Made by a program: the position numbers and the translations under genes
The notes under the pieces: generated by a model
Databases searched by the model: none
Seen by the model: only the letters and a program-made list of their open reading frames with translations
Told to the model about the DNA's origin: nothing
Assembly (NCBI GenBank): GCA_013433145.1
Contig: CM024175.1
Coordinates: 4,386,516 to 4,450,515, forward strand
From: Ascaris suum
Lineage: Eukaryota > Nematoda > Chromadorea > Rhabditida > Ascarididae
Direction: 5' to 3'
Length of the DNA: 64,000 nucleotides
In this document: positions 45,501-57,857 of the stretch, piece after piece
Layout of the letters: every line of letters starts with the position of its first letter
How positions within the stretch are numbered: the stretch's first letter is position 1

Positions 45501-46209
45501 CACGTCCTTTTCTGATGGAGTCGTAGTTTGAGTTGCATCGATGCTGCCCCAAACCAGCGGAAAACTCTGAGCACAGGAGTGTTCTCGGAATCCCAGAGAA
45601 CAGCTGATACTATAAATTACCAAGGAATCCCGGGCCAAGTCAGACAACATCTCACGTTGACCCTGCCAACTAACAACCCAACAAGAAGGGCCCGTATACC
45701 GCCTGGGATTGCCAACGACTGGAACCATCTGGTCCTTCTGGACCATTGAATTTCAAGGTCCTTGTGGACTCAATAGACCAAATGGAGGCGCACGAATACA
45801 AGGATCGCACGCTCATTAAGAATCTTCGAGGAGTATAGGAAGTAATGAAGCGCTCACTAAACCTGCCGCCCATGGATCAGGCAGAGCAAACGGAAATGCT
45901 AAAATGCGATCGCTGATTGGTATCGCATTCAGGTCCGTGATTAGAATGTCAGCACCGACTACGTCGGCCTGAAATCATTTGTTTATAGGGAGGAATAACT
46001 TGAGGTTTCCTATCGCTCTCTTCACTGACTCAAATTCACATGTGGAGGTTAGCGCACTCGACCAATGAATGTATCAATAGATGTTTGGTCGAGCTCATCA
46101 TAATGCTATTTGCATTCTTCAAAAATGGGCTAAGTTTTCTGAATCGCCATTCTTGATAGAAGTCTGCTAGCGAAAAATGCAGCTTTCAAAGAATGCTTCA
46201 CGTCCTCAG

Positions 46210-46256
46210 GGAAGATTGGGACTTTACAAAAGAGGAAAATTTGGTTCCTTTCGCAA
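46210..46256 (+). CDS. Candidate internal exon, unidentified gene
   Basis: Acceptor ACGTCCTCAG at 46209 and donor CGCAA/GTGACC. The 47-bp exon reads GRLGLYKRGKFGSFR and leaves two bases that complete a Lys codon with the exon at 46538. Upstream exons could not be found. It is supported only by splice signals, phase agreement and a basic, low-hydrophobicity composition. Confidence 0.3.
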
Positions 46257-46537
46257 GTGACCATTCTACAACTTCAACCGTTTTCTAACTCGCAAAAATT
46301 CGCCATATTTTGCCTTGCCATGGAGCAGAAGTTTTCACGCAGTATCAACCATCTCTCAGAGATGCAAAGAACCGAGCTTAGTGGTGGTTTCCAAATGCAC
46401 GCCTTTCATGCTTACTGTTCCACAAAATGCGGTCTTTTTTCTTTAGAGCATATGAATCTACAAATCTGCTTGCTCATTGACGACCATATTGTGATCTTCT
46501 CGAATTTTTGCACAAACTCTGTACTTTGATGATGCAG

Positions 46538-46784
46538 GCAACAGCTGAGGAGAGACGAAATCCCAGCAATTCGAATCGGACCGCACATGAAAAAAGAGCC
46601 GACGGAGAGGGAGGAGGAGAAGCAAAGATTTCGCATGTCATTAATTTTCTCAGCATTTGTTACGACTCCCTTCATAATTTTCTCTTTCAAATTTCTCATC
46701 CTCCGCATTGCTCATTTTGCTTTTGCATCCTTCGAACTCAAAAATCTCCCTAAAATTTCAAGATATCAGGGGAAACAGTTATAA
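46538..46784 (+). CDS. Candidate terminal exon, unidentified gene
   Basis: Acceptor GATGATGCAG at 46537, in phase with 46210-46256, open for 82 codons to TAA at 46782-46784. The first 33 residues are charged (RRDEIPAIRIG and KKEPTEREEEKQR). The rest is Phe/Ile/Leu-rich, like a membrane segment, but this part is pyrimidine-rich DNA and could instead be intron. I do not recognise the protein. Confidence 0.3.
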
Positions 46785-48947
46785 ATATATGAATTAGCTG
46801 CACTCAATCTTGAAGAAAAAAGACATGCAGATTTAGTCCATTATGTTTGACTAAATTGTATTCAAGAGCAATTCTGATTAGAAAAACTATAATTCAGTTA
46901 AGTCGTTGATGCCTTAATACCATTATATGTTGCTACTGATCAGAATATTTCGACAAGCAACTAGCAACGTTAATAAGTCTTTGTTGTCTTATCAACTTTT
47001 TGTGAGCCTCCATTTAGCCCTCGTTTCTTCATTTCCTGTAGGACATAAATTCAGGCCGCTTCTGCGTCGTAAGCGATTCAAGATGGGTTGCTTCACTGAG
47101 TATAGGTGTCACTTGTGGAAGGACTGTGTAAAACTAACTGCAATGAATTAATTTATTCAACTCAAAATACACATTGCTGGCAAGGTGTTTGATTTTGTAT
47201 CACCACGACCGCTTGCTTAACCAGCGATAATTGATGGACGGTAATCTGCATTCAAACAATGCATCAGCATTCCCTCTTACCTCACCCAATCGAAAAAGGG
47301 AGTGCACTTTATTGGCGTTGAAGTTTTGAAGAGATTTGTCGAAGAGCGATGAAACCTTGTCATCGTAACAAAGTTTGGACAAAACCGAGAGACAATTCAC
47401 TAGAATCGGAATGCTCACAAACTTCGACGCTCATTTCAGCAAGTCCAGGCCAGCCGAAAGGCATTCGTCTGCAAGTTATGGCATTATCACGTTTCTGAAT
47501 GCTGGAAAGAAAATTGGATAAGTTTGTGTCCACACATGCTTCAGCTATCGTAATGAGGCCTCTAAATAGGAGTAGTTTAAAAACGATGGCACATCTATGA
47601 ATTAGAAAGGCAACTGGGAATACTTCAATGATGCGATGTGGAAATAAGTGTTCAAATGCAAAACTTTTTCTTATCAATGATAGTGCGCAAAATCTACAGC
47701 ACCAACTGCACACTAACGTTCAGATGCCAATCTGTAGCAGTTAGCAGTGTTTTCTTGCTTGCTTCGATTTAAACTCTCGCACTAATGGTTTAGACCTGTC
47801 AAATTTCCAAAAAAAAAAAAAGTAAATATTACATTCCACTTACATCGGTGAATTTTTGGAAAATTCTGTCCAATATTAATGACAGCATTCAGTTTAAAAA
47901 AAATACAACGACGCATTATGGCGATTCTTGCTGATTGCAGAAACACGGTAATTTTAAAGTGCCATAAGACACCCGATATTTTATTGATGCTTCAAAAAAA
48001 GCCACTTTGTCTTTTCCATTCGGCGAATCACGCCAAACGTGTTTGGCAATCTAGCTGAAATTTCTTAGCTTTGCGCGCTTCCAGCAAATTTCTAGAACAA
48101 CATTGTGAAAATGTTCTACCTAAGAAATTTATTAGTTCACTTTTGTTAATGTCAGTTTTTGCACTTGTGGATAGGTTGGAGTTATTGAATTCGTAAAGCT
48201 ACAATGCAAATTTTGGTGGAAATAACCTGTGTGCGCGGCATTCCACTCAAATTGCCCAACTTTTCGGCAGGCAACTTGTCATAAGAGTGTTGTGAAATTT
48301 GCCGACAATAAAGATTGTTTTGTGCAAGGCGATGTGAAAATCAGACATCATTCTGCATGCTAATTAGGAGAGCGATCAAATGCAAGCAAAACATGAATTC
48401 ACATCATGGAATGCCAGATAAGAGGTTGTCAGCATAGTAGACTGTTACGTTATCACGTAATTCGCCAATTTTTTGCGCATTTATGCAGTCACTCGATTGG
48501 ATTTATAGGAATCACATTAAGCGCATCGCATAGTCACATATCTGCTCATTTACTACTCGTTACAGCCTAGAACGGTAAATTTATTCCGTTATTTGTCCAG
48601 TGAGCTTTCTAGCACATCAAAAAACGTGGTAGGCGATCTTGTTCCACTATCACGAAGGTGCTGGTCAGCTCAGCAGGTGGTCGATTAGGTACCATTCTAA
48701 ATTAAAAAATGATTGCCTATGGGCGTATATGAAACATTTGATTAACGAATCGTAAATAGCGACGTTAATGATTATACCGAAACAAATCATACTATACTGC
48801 GCTATTGAAGCACTCTGAAACTCGCAGTCGTCGAGCAAAGAGGTAAACAACGCAGAGGGATTAGGACAACAAATCTGCTGCTGTCAATTTGAACACAAAG
48901 AGAAGTCAACTCCGGAGCAGAGGATTCGAAGAAGTTTTCTAGAAATG
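46785..48947. other. No recognisable gene
   Basis: AT-rich with short frames. A possible + exon at 47041-47089 (GHKFRPLLRRKRFK, after a TTTCCTGTAG acceptor) could not be joined to anything. Confidence 0.35.
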
Positions 48948-49090
48948 TCAATAGTGATTTTCGTGGATGGATAATCCGGAAGGCGAAGGCGTTGAACCTA
49001 TGGATGTTCGAGAATGTCTAATATTGAACTTGCTCAGAGTGACTGAGTCCTTCTTATTGTTTTTCGATGCAAAAGTTACCACTTTTAAAT
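48948..49090 (-). CDS. Unidentified minus-strand gene, candidate last exon
   Basis: Acceptor CGTTTGACAG, then 46 codons and TGA at 48948-48950. The peptide LKVVTFASKNNKKDSVTLSK continues into RHSRTSIGSTPSPSGLSIHE, a Ser/Thr-rich tail. The first two bases complete a codon with the single leftover base of the exon ending at 49499. Confidence 0.4.
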
Positions 49091-51482
49091 CTGTCAAACG
49101 ATGTTTTTAACACTATTCACAGCTAAAGAAGAAATGCCTAGGCCAAGTGTTTTAAACGCTCGCGACCTCATTTTCGGTTCGTGACCAGTGTACAACGATG
49201 CACCAGCGAAGATGGCTCCGTTTAACTGATGTTGAAAGCTTATTGGTTAGCATACCACAGTATTGACGGCGCTCTATGCTAATATTAACCTTCTTCGAGC
49301 AATGGTCAGCACATAAACTTTAAATAGCCAAGGACACATACTCAATTTCTTTAACAAAAAAACCTCATGAAAAACATCGCTGGCTCTTGCAGTTGCAGTT
49401 CAGCGTACTCTCAGTATGTTGAGGAGGCGACAGTTCAAGGCCTCGAGGCCGTTTGCAGAAATATTTTCATGGATTATAAAAAATGACAACCTCCTCACTT
49501 GCCAGACCACTCAAGCTGCGAATTTCATCGAAAACTTCAGCAGCATCATCACTGAGCAAAACAGCTTCGTTGGGACTCTTTGCGAATATACTTCAACAGA
49601 ACAAAGCATTCATGTAAACCAACAAATTAATCGTTTTCCTTAGCTGGCCGCTGTAATTTACCTGTAGAACTACGCACCCTTCAAATCTGTTTATATCGCC
49701 TTAGGCTGATGAAGGAGCATGAAGCTTAACGCTCGACGCGCTTTTGTAAGTAGAACATGGCACCCAAATGGCGCAGGTCTCGCTTCTGTACATTCTATGA
49801 CGAAATCACCATGCACAAAGGCTGACATACAGCCAGACAATTGCGTCTATGCAACCCTTTGCAGAGGTGATGAGTATTCAAAATCGCAGGAGAAGCACAT
49901 AACGTGTTACCCTCATTGGCGAGCCCTACCTGTTTAGAAATAGCTTTGGACGAACAGCACGTTGATTAACTGTTTTGGATTATAAAGCTAGACGTAAGCA
50001 ACCACAAAGAGATGCAAAAACAGTTTTTGCGTCCTTTGGAGTGTTTAGCACTCATATTGGCTGTCAGACCTTCTTCAATATGCATATCGTACATATTGCA
50101 CAGCGCTACAGAATATACAAATGAGTGGTTCGTGCGAGATGTTCTACAAACGAAAGAAAGCGAGCAAAGTTCTTGCTGTTGAATTCAGCTTCTGCCAGTG
50201 CAGCGTACTGAGAAGCATAAGCAGCAGAACAAAACAAATTGTGTGGAATATCGTCCTGATGAAGTAAAAAGCTGTTAAGGAATGATTCTATATTCATGTT
50301 TCAAATGGCAGCTAAATTTCACGTGTCGTCAATAGGCCTTGTTTAGTTCAAATTTTCCGGCATACTCCTCTCCTATCCACCGTAGAACAATTAGCAATTA
50401 AAGGTGAAATGAACATGCTGCTATTGTCTTGCTGTGTAAGACGATTTGCATCACGCCAATCAAGAAGGTTTGCGGGTGTGCGACAAATAGGTTGGGCGGC
50501 TGATTATTGCTGCAGTAACGAACGGGCCTCATAAAAGCAGCAGATCGAAAAAGCCGGAAATATCTACTTCGAGGGCTCATTAATTTCATCGTGTTATGGC
50601 GTCTTGCACGCCTTTTCATTGTAAATGTCGATTCTGCCAATCCCGAAGTATCATTACCGCTAATGAAACTATTATTCAAGTTGCAAACATTTTCTTCTTC
50701 TAAGCATCTTTCATCGCTGTCAGTGCTCACTTCCGGCTGAAAACCTTAACGTTGCACCCTATGTCTCATCAATCAAAGTGACATTATGTTCCATGCATTT
50801 TGAAGTCACTGCTGCAGTTCCTTTTCGGCACAAGTCTGGAACAGATAGGTGAAGAAGGCAGTTCATAGTTACACATCAATGAACAATAGCCCAGCCAATT
50901 TCCCAACCTCTGAAGCCACTGAAATTTCTGAATAATTGTGATTCCAGACTGGCGCACAGTTAACGCATCGTAGATATGGCTTAGCATTGCACCACGAGGT
51001 CCTTTGCATATTCTAAATGATAAAGGTATGAGTAAATATAAATAAGGTGCAGCTTTTGCGACCAGCCAGAAGTGATTAGGAAGGACGTGAAAACTGCAAT
51101 GCGCATTTGAAAGAATTGATCGTCTTCTTTCTCGAAAAAACCCACAAGTTTTTGTATGATGCTTTCAAGCAACATTTTTTGTAGCAAATGTTTCACATCG
51201 AAGTGCGCCGACGGTGTAAGATGTGCCCATTCGTTGAAAAATTCTTAAGCTTCATTACGCCAAACGTCACATTGTTCGATATAGCTATTTTGATGGTTAT
51301 ATAACTTCTTTCGATGGTGGTTATATAACTTTTTTTGATGCTGCAAAGCTTATTGACGGTTATATAACAGTAGGAATCGAACAGTTCGGTATACAGGAAG
51401 CACAAGTTATAGCGCATCTCATGCATCAGGTGTTTAAATATCTCTAGCTCTAATTGAGTAAAACGAATTAATGATAATCGTG
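48948..51482 (-). CDS. Unidentified multi-exon gene, minus strand (span)
   Basis: Candidate exons from 5' to 3': up to 51482 (after TTTGCAG; QLELEIFKHLMHEMRY), about 51240-50981 (HFDVKHLLQKMLLES, FFEKEDDQFFQMRI), about 50950-50810, 50736 to about 50560, 50255-50110, 49650-49499 and 49090-48948. The last three join in phase (0 to 2, 2, then 1). The 73-bp gap 50737-50809 has intron-like ends. The product appears helical and leucine-rich at first, then acidic/serine-rich, with a Ser/Thr-rich C-terminal tail. Frame changes in the 5' half suggest indels or missed splice sites. I cannot name a family. The 5' end is unknown and may lie beyond 51.5 kb. Confidence 0.4.
49499..49650 (-). CDS. Unidentified minus-strand gene, candidate exon with in-frame TGA
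   Basis: Acceptor AAATTACAG and donor GGCAA/GTGAGG. The frame reads GQLRKTINLLVYMNALFC, then a TGA at 49593-49595, then SIFAKSPNEAVLLSDDAAEV. Both sides of the stop look coding and keep phase with both neighbours. The stop may be a mutation, a consensus error (TGG to TGA), or evidence against the model. Confidence 0.35.
50110..50255 (-). CDS. Unidentified minus-strand gene, candidate exon
   Basis: Acceptor TTACTTCATCAG, open for 48 codons plus two bases, donor ATTCT/GTAGCG. The peptide DDIPHNLFCSAAYASQYAAL continues into AEAEFNSKNFARFLSFVEHL, with helical composition. The two leftover bases complete a Leu codon with the next exon. Confidence 0.4.
51295..51368. repeat. Three direct copies of GGTTATATAAC
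   Basis: Copies at 51295-51305, 51319-51329 and 51358-51368, the first two within a larger GATGGT...TTT unit. Probably within an intron of the minus-strand gene. Confidence 0.8.
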
Positions 51483-51729
51483 CTGCAAAGCTTCAAATAG
51501 AGTTCGTTCAAAATTCATTTGTATTTCAGATCGATCGACGTTATAACTTTGATTCTGCGAAAAAGTGTGCTAAAGTTCGGGAGGAGGAAAAGTTGCGAAA
51601 GGGGAGGAATGTTCACATACAGATGACTCCTCCCAACCTGTTAAATTTGAAGTTTATTGTACGGATCACGAAAATCTCGAAAATTTTTTGCGGGTTGCAC
51701 ACTAATTTTTGCACCGTGCTGTCCCACTG

Positions 51730-51757
51730 CCCTCCCCCCCCCCCCTCCTCCCCCCAC
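51730..51757. repeat. Poly-C/CT homopolymer tract
   Basis: A run of about 13 C, then CTCCTCC and six more C. Low complexity and a likely site of length error. Confidence 0.9.
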
Positions 51758-52459
51758 GCTTCCTGCCACTATTGGGAGGCGGGACCGAAAACCAATTGCG
51801 TTTTTTTGGTTTACTTTCCCGATTGAATCACATATGATAAACCAATGGGAATTTAACAGCGAAAAAAACTGATTCTCGTAAATGATATTCATTTGTTGTG
51901 AAAATTTGCTAATGCGCCTCCGACCGGTTCAACATACATGCAACAGAAAGCAAGTCTGAAACGCATTTGAAAAGATAACGAAGTGATCGTTCAGGAAAAA
52001 CTGAACTCTCCGATCTGCTTCAAACTTCAAAAAATCAACTTCTTTCGGCTTGATATACAACCGGTCCTATTTTCGAATTCAAGCACATTTGGCCGCAAGA
52101 AGGTTTTCAGAAAGGAACAACAGGTTTTGAAAATTTAGAGAAGCAGCGAGCTGCATTTCACGCTATATCGTTTCCAACTGTTTGGAAAGTGAGACTGATG
52201 CCTTAGGAAAAGTGTTCGGCAGTGCATTGTTGTTGCACGCTCTAGTAAATGGTGGTGGGTTGTGAGAATAAATATAAGGTGGTGGAGGCAGTGGCTTGTG
52301 TTATAAGAATAAATCCAACGTGGTGCGTGGATTATAAGGTTCAGTGTTTACTAGCGAGTAGCCGGTTGTGGCAACAATACGTTGCTGACTGAGTGAGCTG
52401 AGCAGCCGAAGTATTCAGAACAACTATTTGCTATAGTCCACCCAGCAACTGATTATTTC

Positions 52460-53175
52460 AAAAACATATAAAAACAAGGATTGTCTCCACAGTCGCAATA
52501 CAGCAATTTTCAATGACTTTTGCAAGTGGATGTCGAGAAAGCTTCTGGTGAAGGAAGCCAACTGTTATCATGTATTTTGCAAGTGAGCGAACCGACAAAA
52601 CAAAACTCGAGTTAGCGAGATTTCTCAATGAAACAAATTTTACATTCAGTTTACCAGCACTCAGCATGACAGGAGGCTTTCTTTCTCTCACGGCAAATAT
52701 GTTCGATCTAAAAGAGAGACGAGTAATGGAGTGTCTAGTTTTTTGTCTTTTCTTACGAACGACCATTAAAAAGAAAGGTGGCTGATTCTGAAGCAGATGA
52801 TCAGCATTTGGAAAGATTCAATTAGCAATGACAAGAGCCTTGCGCTCAGTGTGTAAATGAACCATAAATCGCTATTTTGGGCAAGCTTCAGTCCGAGTTT
52901 GCTGGACGAACTAAATTATTGTTATCGGACGGATGCGTGATGCAATTCTCCTTAATTTTCTTCCACTTATATCTTTCAGAACATTGCCTAACGACTCTTT
53001 TTGCTGATGATTCCACTGCTGTGTTTGTCGCACCAGGAAATTGTGAATTATGTTAAGGAATACTTTCTGGAATGTATTTCATCGTCAATGGCTAGCGGTG
53101 TATTTGAGAATGGCAACTATGAAACTGCCCTGTATGCCCCTCGAACAAGGCACAGTGAGGAGTTTCTGTCGACAC
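52460..53175 (+). repeat. Inverted duplication, left arm
   Basis: Homologous in inverse orientation to 54150-54860. The middle (52600-53035) is nearly identical to its partner, while the outer parts (52460-52600 and 53040-53175) are much more diverged but still alignable. The outer left part encodes LHSRNTAIFNDFCKWMSRKL in one frame, and the partner encodes LHNGNATISEEFSKSMSRKL, so similarity is visible at protein level. It may derive from a gene or element copied in reverse. Confidence 0.8.
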
Positions 53176-54149
53176 AATCTGATGTTTGCTTTTTTATGGC
53201 AGATACTTCCACCACTCCTACAGGAGATATTAGATAAGAGAGTAGATAGACTGAACCACTAGGACGCAGAGGTGAGACACAGAGGACAATTTCGCCCTAT
53301 GGAAATCAAACGCACGCAGACATGGGACTATATCAAAGACCGCGCACCGAAATAGCTTCATATGTGCAATACAGACATAACTGAAGGTTGTTCATATTTT
53401 CGCAAGCAGAGCGAAGATATCAAAAGCTCCTCAGAATGGCTTGGAGAAAAGAGTCCAAAGTCTAGAACAAGAGAAGACCCAGAAGAAGGAGAACCCAAAG
53501 AGCAAAGTGAATTAGCCTAATATGAAACTCTCACAAGTAATTTCAATGAGTGACACAAACAAGAAGCTGACCTAATAAAAGAATGAGTCGAGGCACTACA
53601 AATAGTGCAAGCTGACCTAGCTTCTTACTGTGCAGAAATGCTCCAAAATTGTGAAGAAGCAAACCGGCATGGCGCTCAACTCCAGTAGCAATGCCGCTTC
53701 ACCACCATCCATCAGTAGCACTTTTAGCATTTTTTTCATCACGTTTGCTATCTTATGAAACATCACCCTGTGGCCCTCTGTGAAATTGATAAATCTGCGA
53801 ATGAATATGCACTCATGTCGCAGTTCCGTATGCAATACTGCGATGCATTATTGTTTGTACGCTATCGTTTTATTACGAACGATATCATCATTTCCACTGC
53901 ATATTTGCCTCAATTTTTTCCGCACTATGAGGCGCTTCTTTTTCGCATCCGCTCGAAGAAACCACGTCTTTTGGCGATCAATGATGTGTGCTGTTGCACA
54001 GCAAAAAGGCATTCAGCCGTCCTTTATGTCTCGCAATACACATTCTTTTCCATGTGACCACCTAGTCAAGTTCGTTCATGTTTTACATAATTGAACTTGT
54101 TAAGTATCGCAAAATATTCGGAAAGAGAAGGCGAAAATTCATGAATGGA

Positions 54150-54860
54150 TCAGGAGAAACTCCTGAACGTGCCTTGCTCAAGCGGAATAGGGGGAACTTC
54201 CATAGCTTAGCAATTAATTACTTTATAGGAAACGCTCTCGAATATATGTCACAATCTGTTGGTGCGACAAACAGTAGCAGTGGAATCATCAGCAAAAAGA
54301 GTCGTTAGGCAATGTTCATGTTCTGAAAAGTATAAGTGGAAAAAAATTAAGGAGAATCGCATCACGCATCCGTCCGATAACAATAATTTAATTCGTCCAG
54401 CAAACTCGGACTGAGACTTGCCCAAAATAGCGATTTATGGTTCATTTACACACTGAGCGCAAGGCTCTTGTCATTGCTAATTGAGTCTTTTCAAATGCTG
54501 ATCATCTGCTTCAAAATCAGACACCTTTCTTTTTGATGGTCGTTCCTAAGAAAAGACAAAAATTAGACACTCCATTACTCTCCTCTTTTAGTGCGAACAT
54601 ATTTGCCATGAGAGAAAGAAAGCCTCCTGTCGTGCTGAGTGCTGGAAAACTGAATGTTAAATTTGTTTCATTGAGAAATCTTGCTAATTCGAGTTAATTT
54701 CAACCTTGTTTTGCAGGTCAGTTCACCGGAAAAAATCCATTGGCGAAACTGAGCTGCCACCACCAGAAGCTTCCTGGACATGGACTTGCTGAATTCCTCG
54801 GAGATTGTTGCATTCCCATTGTGAAGATAATTTACGTTTTTGTATACTTTCGAGATTTTC
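54150..54860 (-). repeat. Inverted duplication, right arm
   Basis: Partner of the left arm, with a spacer of about 1 kb (53176-54149). The minus-strand frame 54668-54862 carries the MSRKLLV phrase. No target duplication or terminal motif identified. Confidence 0.8.
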
Positions 54861-57700
54861 ACTTGTTAGACGCTCAGTACGACCGTGTTGCCTAGGGTAT
54901 GCGCACTTGTATGCACATACGCATCTGTCCGTTTGGCAGTTTCAACATCAAACATTGAGGTGCGAGACAAAAATGTGGTAGGTATGAATTGCTGAAGGCG
55001 GCAATCCACGCCGACCTGAACCGTCAACTTCATTATCCATAGTCAAATGTGATCTTGAAATTGCATGTATTTCACGGCAGCTAGGGCGGGAAAAAAGATT
55101 CTTTAATAGAAGGAAGCTTTGAATGTAATATTTCAAGAGTGTTGTTATTTTAATGGAATTCATGAAACTGGTTGTTTTAGCAGCGAAGACTATGAAAGCG
55201 CACGTCGCATCGGTTTCTCTAACATGTATTCCAATTTGTTCCACTCGTATGCTGCACTTGTCATCAACGATGCTGACAGCTGTCATGAAGGAGCATGCAA
55301 AGCATCTCCCAAAAACGCACCTGGCAGCAACAACATATCATATCAGCGTTGAGGCTCGATTGCATTATGTTCTGTCGTAGTATCGTAGCTTTGCTTCTTT
55401 GCTTAAGCAATGTAATGACTCCCCTTCACCGGTCCGTCCTTCCTAGCATTCACTCCGAGGATCTTCCAGCACTGTCCACTTGTAAAAAAAGTTCATTAGT
55501 TTACAGTGGAACAAAACTGTGAAAGTTAGTGCGCACGGTGATGCTTTGAAACGCCCATCGATTGCAATCCACTTCGTTCTAAAATTTGTTCGCGGCACAT
55601 GCAACGCGAGTTCGAATTCGCTTCGAAAAACAGCCGTTTCGAACACGTTAAAAATTGCAAGCGGAATGGTCGAATGGCATTATTCGCGATGAATGGTTAC
55701 AAACAAAATGGCGATGGTGGTGAGGGTGAGCGAAAATGTGAAGCAGAGCAAAGGTGAGGGAATTCGAAAGAGTTATGCACTACCTGGAAACAATGTTGCC
55801 GATAGGAAATATTTCCTCGAAATTAATGTCTGGAAGAGTATCTCTCAAAGTTATACCTGTACATGAGGTGTGGTATTGAAAGAAATTCCTGCAAGAATAT
55901 GAACTGGCGTCTGCCAACTTTTTCATATAATTATGGGAATGAGCAAGTAAGGTGAAAACGGTTCGTGGAGCAGGTGTTCATTGTAATGTTGCAGTTGCAG
56001 CGCGCAATGAAGTTCACTATGAATGTGGAAAGGAAATGTAACTTCTGAAGAGAAAGACTTCAAAGAAGCAACTAAATTCTTCCACTGAAATATGTCTCCC
56101 TCTTGTATTCATGCTTAAGAAAAGAAGCGTGAAATGTGCTAGCGTTGGTCTTTCATTTAAATATTTGCATTGCTGTCCAAGTTCTCGCGCTTTATGTCAA
56201 GCAACCAATTCTTTTTTAAGTGGCTCTCATCTAGGTTCTTCCGTCCTTTTAGAGTATGACATTGTATTCTCCTCAGTTTACGACAACTAGGCATTTTGGT
56301 GCCTTTTTTGTTTATTTTCGACATCATACTGGAAAGATTATGCTTGCAGTAGAATGGCATTCTCTTTTAGCGATATCCACACGAAAACAATATAATCTCA
56401 ATTGATTGAATCCGCTCTACACTTGCACTTTCACAAAATTTGCTTTCAAATTCTGGTTTTCGGCGGACTTTATTCTCTGTGGGTCGTCATCGGTGAGCGA
56501 CATCCCTCTTTGATTTGCCTTTACAAATAAGCTCTCTTGTCACCTCTGCTATTTCTGCGTTTCCAGATTTTTTGCTTTATAGACCTACTGCTTATTCACT
56601 CTCTTGTTCAAAGAAGGCATAAACAAAAACGAAGGTTTTCGACACCGCTTTCCCAAGGCACAAAAAAACCTTCGCTGGGCTCGTTTAACGTTTCCTTCGA
56701 TTGCTGTCCAAAATATGCGAGTTTGTAAAAGTTTCTAATCTTAGGTCAATTTTAAACTACCACTCATTCCAAACTTTAAGTAACCGTTTCCCAGCTTCCT
56801 TCCTTTCGTTGCTTATCGCCAGTGGAGCCATAAAAGATTAGCACAAAAAAAGAACAGAATAAAAAACAAGTTGTCCGAAGGGGTTGACACCAGAAAAAAT
56901 TTAAGCAAAATCAACTGATGGAAATTCTCTTTGGTTGCCTGAATATAGTCATCTGTGAATGGAACATCCGTGATCAGAGGGAATGATGTTGATGGTATGT
57001 ACAGTATGCCGAGAAAATCTTTGTTAGGGGATAGTTTTTTCAATGCGGACAGCACACATTTTTTAATGCAAAGCTGCACTCGTCAATTAAGTTCCTAAAG
57101 AGCCGAATTTTTCCTCGCGACTCGGAAATTTTTTGTTGTCCTAAGGGGCTCGCCGACAACATGTAGGGACTCATCGGAAAGCGGTACTCGTTGGTCTACG
57201 ATTTCTTCGCACAATTATTTTTAAAATTTGCTCGAGAATGATTTTGATGTCGCAACGATTTTGATTTCTGAGCGATATTAGTAATAGGATAAGCTATACA
57301 GAAGCGTATAAGCGAATTCACAAATGGCAGCTAGAAAATACCGTGTCGACTTTTTTGGTAAATTATCGATAGCATTTAGCCTGAAATTCCTCAACGGTTT
57401 CTAACAATCAACAACGATCGTTGAGCTTATCGTATGGAACTTTAGACCGAATCCGCTCATAGACCTCCGCAAAACCAAATTAATGCTGCATTTTGTACTC
57501 CGCGACTTCGTACCAACAACAGTTTTATAAGTCCTGTTGAATGTTTATCCAGTCGGTGCAGTTTGGAATTCCTCGACATTATGAAAATGAGCTGGAGAAA
57601 TTTCATTGCATGTCTATCAGTAGTGGTCACAAACATTAAGCTGCAGCGCAGCAATCTGTGAGCGGGTCATCTGAATGAACTCCACCTCTCAAACGCACCC
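54861..57700. other. No recognisable gene
   Basis: AT-rich. The stretch 55119-55380 is open in three frames at once, and 56813-57079 (-) holds an 88-codon frame with a Phe-rich end. None has a family or splice chain I can defend. Confidence 0.35.
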
Positions 57701-57857
57701 TTAGACTGACTCATTCATCGATGTGGGTGTGGAGCCTTGCGAAGTCGAAGTAATACTGAAGAAGGTGTCAGTGCTGCTACTGTTCACGCACGAGGTGAAA
57801 AACCGGAAATGTTTGGAAGAAAAAGCCACAGAATCGAAAGTTCTTTGATGGATCCAT
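57701..57857 (-). CDS. Candidate terminal exon, minus strand, unidentified
   Basis: Acceptor CTATGTACCAG, then one base and 52 codons to TAA at 57701-57703. The C-terminal half is Ser/Thr-rich (SSSTDTFFSITSTSQGSTPT), like a cytoplasmic tail. An upstream frame at 57921-58250 (-) could belong to the same gene, but no phase-correct junction was found. Confidence 0.2.

Larger units (their letters stand above)
37941..46209. other. No recognisable gene
   Basis: AT-rich DNA with many short frames on both strands. Some look exon-like by composition, for example + 40998-41110 ending at an AAAAG/GTACTT donor, and - 44733-45193, but overlapping opposite-strand frames look equally plausible. A GC-richer patch at 45480-45900 is open on both strands and may be an old repeat. 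Confidence 0.35.

Noticed and set aside
45480..45900. GC-richer patch, possibly a LINE or collagen-like fragment
   Set aside because: Neither an RT or endonuclease motif nor a regular Gly-x-y repeat is present.
49593..49595. TGA as selenocysteine codon
   Set aside because: No selenocysteine insertion hairpin was recognised and no selenoprotein motif surrounds the codon.
52950..53060. FADD phrase in the left inverted arm as a LINE reverse transcriptase
   Set aside because: It is isolated, in a short frame, and no other RT block is nearby.
55119..55380. Three overlapping open frames
   Set aside because: Having all frames open argues for base composition rather than coding, and no junctions could be fixed.
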